From the NCBI GenBank assembly GCA_003022655.1, contig PXSX01000261.1, positions 2,099 through 9,293 of the forward strand: a stretch of 7,195 nt of DNA, in the 5' to 3' direction. Source of the stretch: Bacteroidetes bacterium QH_1_64_81 (GTDB taxonomy: Bacteria; Bacteroidota; Rhodothermia; Rhodothermales; Salinibacteraceae). Positions 6,591 through 7,195 of the stretch are shown piece after piece. A program made the position numbers and the translations under genes. Under the pieces are notes generated by a model. That model was not told the origin of the DNA, made no database searches, and saw nothing but the letters and a program-made list of their open reading frames with translations. Numbering within the stretch: position 1 is the stretch's first letter; each line of letters starts with the position of its first letter.

Positions 6591-6992
6591 AAAGGTGTCA
6601 CAGGATCGTCGAGATGATCCCCTTCGGCGACCCGGAGGAGGGGGAAGCATTTCTTGTTCTGCGAGCGGATTGTAAACGGAACGCCGGACGATGCTGCCCT
6701 ACTCCACGATGCCTGTAGTCAGAGTCTGTTTGGTGGATTGATGTGCAGCCGAGACACAGTGGTCGAAGCCGCAAACCCCGGAGCACGTAGATGAATTGGG
6801 GAGAGATTTCCCCCAAACTTACAAACCGTTTCACTGGGACACAGTAGCATCCGATGGATTGTCAAACACCCCGATACGCGACGACTCTGTGGCCTTTCCG
6901 AAGAGCAGACGTAAGCAGGATACGCCGTCGGGGGATACGTTCCGACTAATTTCTATACGCACGTCTACCGCACGTCAACCACACCCATACAC

Positions 6993-7195
6993 ATGGACCA
7001 CGAAAACGGACAGTACAAAGTACGCGACCTGACCCTGGCCGACGAGGGCCGCAAGCGCATCGAATGGGCCGAGAGCCGGATGCCGGTGCTCATGCGGCTC
7101 CGCGAGGAGTTTGCCGACGAGAAGCCGTTTGAGGGCTACAAGATCAGCGGCTGCCTGCACGTCACGAAAGAGACCGCCGTGCTCGTCGAGACGCT
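6993..7195 (+). CDS. ahcY: S-adenosylhomocysteine hydrolase, 5' part
   Basis: Adenosylhomocysteinase splits S-adenosylhomocysteine into adenosine and homocysteine, using tightly bound NAD. This relieves product inhibition of methyltransferases and feeds the methionine cycle in the cytoplasm. The window holds the first 67 codons plus two bases; the full enzyme is about 430-480 residues. The N-terminal family pattern is clear: YKVRDLTLADEGRKRIEWAE (8-27), then MPVLMRLREEF (30-40), then GYKISGCLHVTKETAVLVET (48-67). His56 and Thr58 correspond to the substrate-binding pair His55/Thr57 of the human enzyme. ATG 6993 gives the expected distance to these motifs. No Shine-Dalgarno precedes it. It is divergent from ppsA and cut only by the window end, with no sign of damage. 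Confidence 0.93.
   Translation, partial: MDHENGQYKVRDLTLADEGRKRIEWAESRMPVLMRLREEFADEKPFEGYKISGCLHVTKETAVLVET

Larger units (their letters stand above)
6423..6992. other. Divergent ppsA/ahcY intergenic region
   Basis: This 570-bp spacer must hold the promoters of both divergent genes. Neither strand has a convincing ORF. Elements seen are a LacI-type operator (6577-6590), a GC palindrome (6508-6519), a small hairpin pairing TTGGGG (6796-6801) with CCCCAA (6811-6816), and an 8-bp direct repeat, GACACAGT, near 6755 and 6840. A lone TAATTTCT (6947-6954), 38 bases before the ahcY start, resembles a Bacteroidota -7 box but has no TTG at the right spacing. I looked for SAH and SAM riboswitch features ahead of ahcY and could not recognise any. 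Confidence 0.5.

Noticed and set aside
6598..6834. 78-codon minus-strand frame upstream of ppsA (MKRFVSLGEISPQF...)
   Set aside because: It is Arg-rich, lacks the third-position bias of local genes, and lies in a promoter-bearing spacer.

Overview
The window is high-GC DNA whose genes use mostly G or C in third codon positions and encode acidic proteins. The sodium/proton antiporter, for example, has seven Asp, two Glu and no Lys or Arg in its first 35 residues. None of the five main starts has a Shine-Dalgarno sequence, and one start is preceded by a Bacteroidota-like promoter match (TTG, 20 bp, TAnnTT). Together these suggest an extreme halophile of the Salinibacter/Rhodothermota type. The genus is an inference from composition and style, not a demonstrated match.

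Layout, left to right. Positions 1-704 hold no convincing gene: there are short broken reading frames, a few hairpins and perhaps the edge of something decayed. A minus-strand ATP-grasp ligase related to D-Ala-D-Ala ligase lies at 705-1703, but it lacks the hallmark N-terminal motif of true Ddl. Next comes a 270-bp spacer with a palindrome and a TCACGNN heptad repeat, then a small acidic hypothetical gene (1974-2198, +). After about 300 bp with no gene, a complete NhaC-family Na+/H+ antiporter follows (2497-4119, +). It converges, with a 21-bp gap, on phosphoenolpyruvate synthase (4141-6422, -). A 570-bp spacer containing a LacI/CcpA-type operator palindrome separates that gene from a divergent S-adenosylhomocysteine hydrolase gene (from 6993, +), which is cut by the window edge.

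The most notable observation is that the PEP synthase gene is split. The reading frame changes at about 5034 (minus strand). Compared from memory with E. coli PpsA, about 44 residues linking the phosphohistidine domain to the PEP/pyruvate-binding barrel are missing at that point. Both flanks are otherwise intact, so this is either a recent inactivating deletion or a sequencing/assembly error. The genes are otherwise housekeeping or ion-homeostasis functions (gluconeogenesis, methyl-cycle turnover, sodium export). I see no CRISPR array, no complete mobile element, no RNA gene and no evidence of a new multi-gene system.
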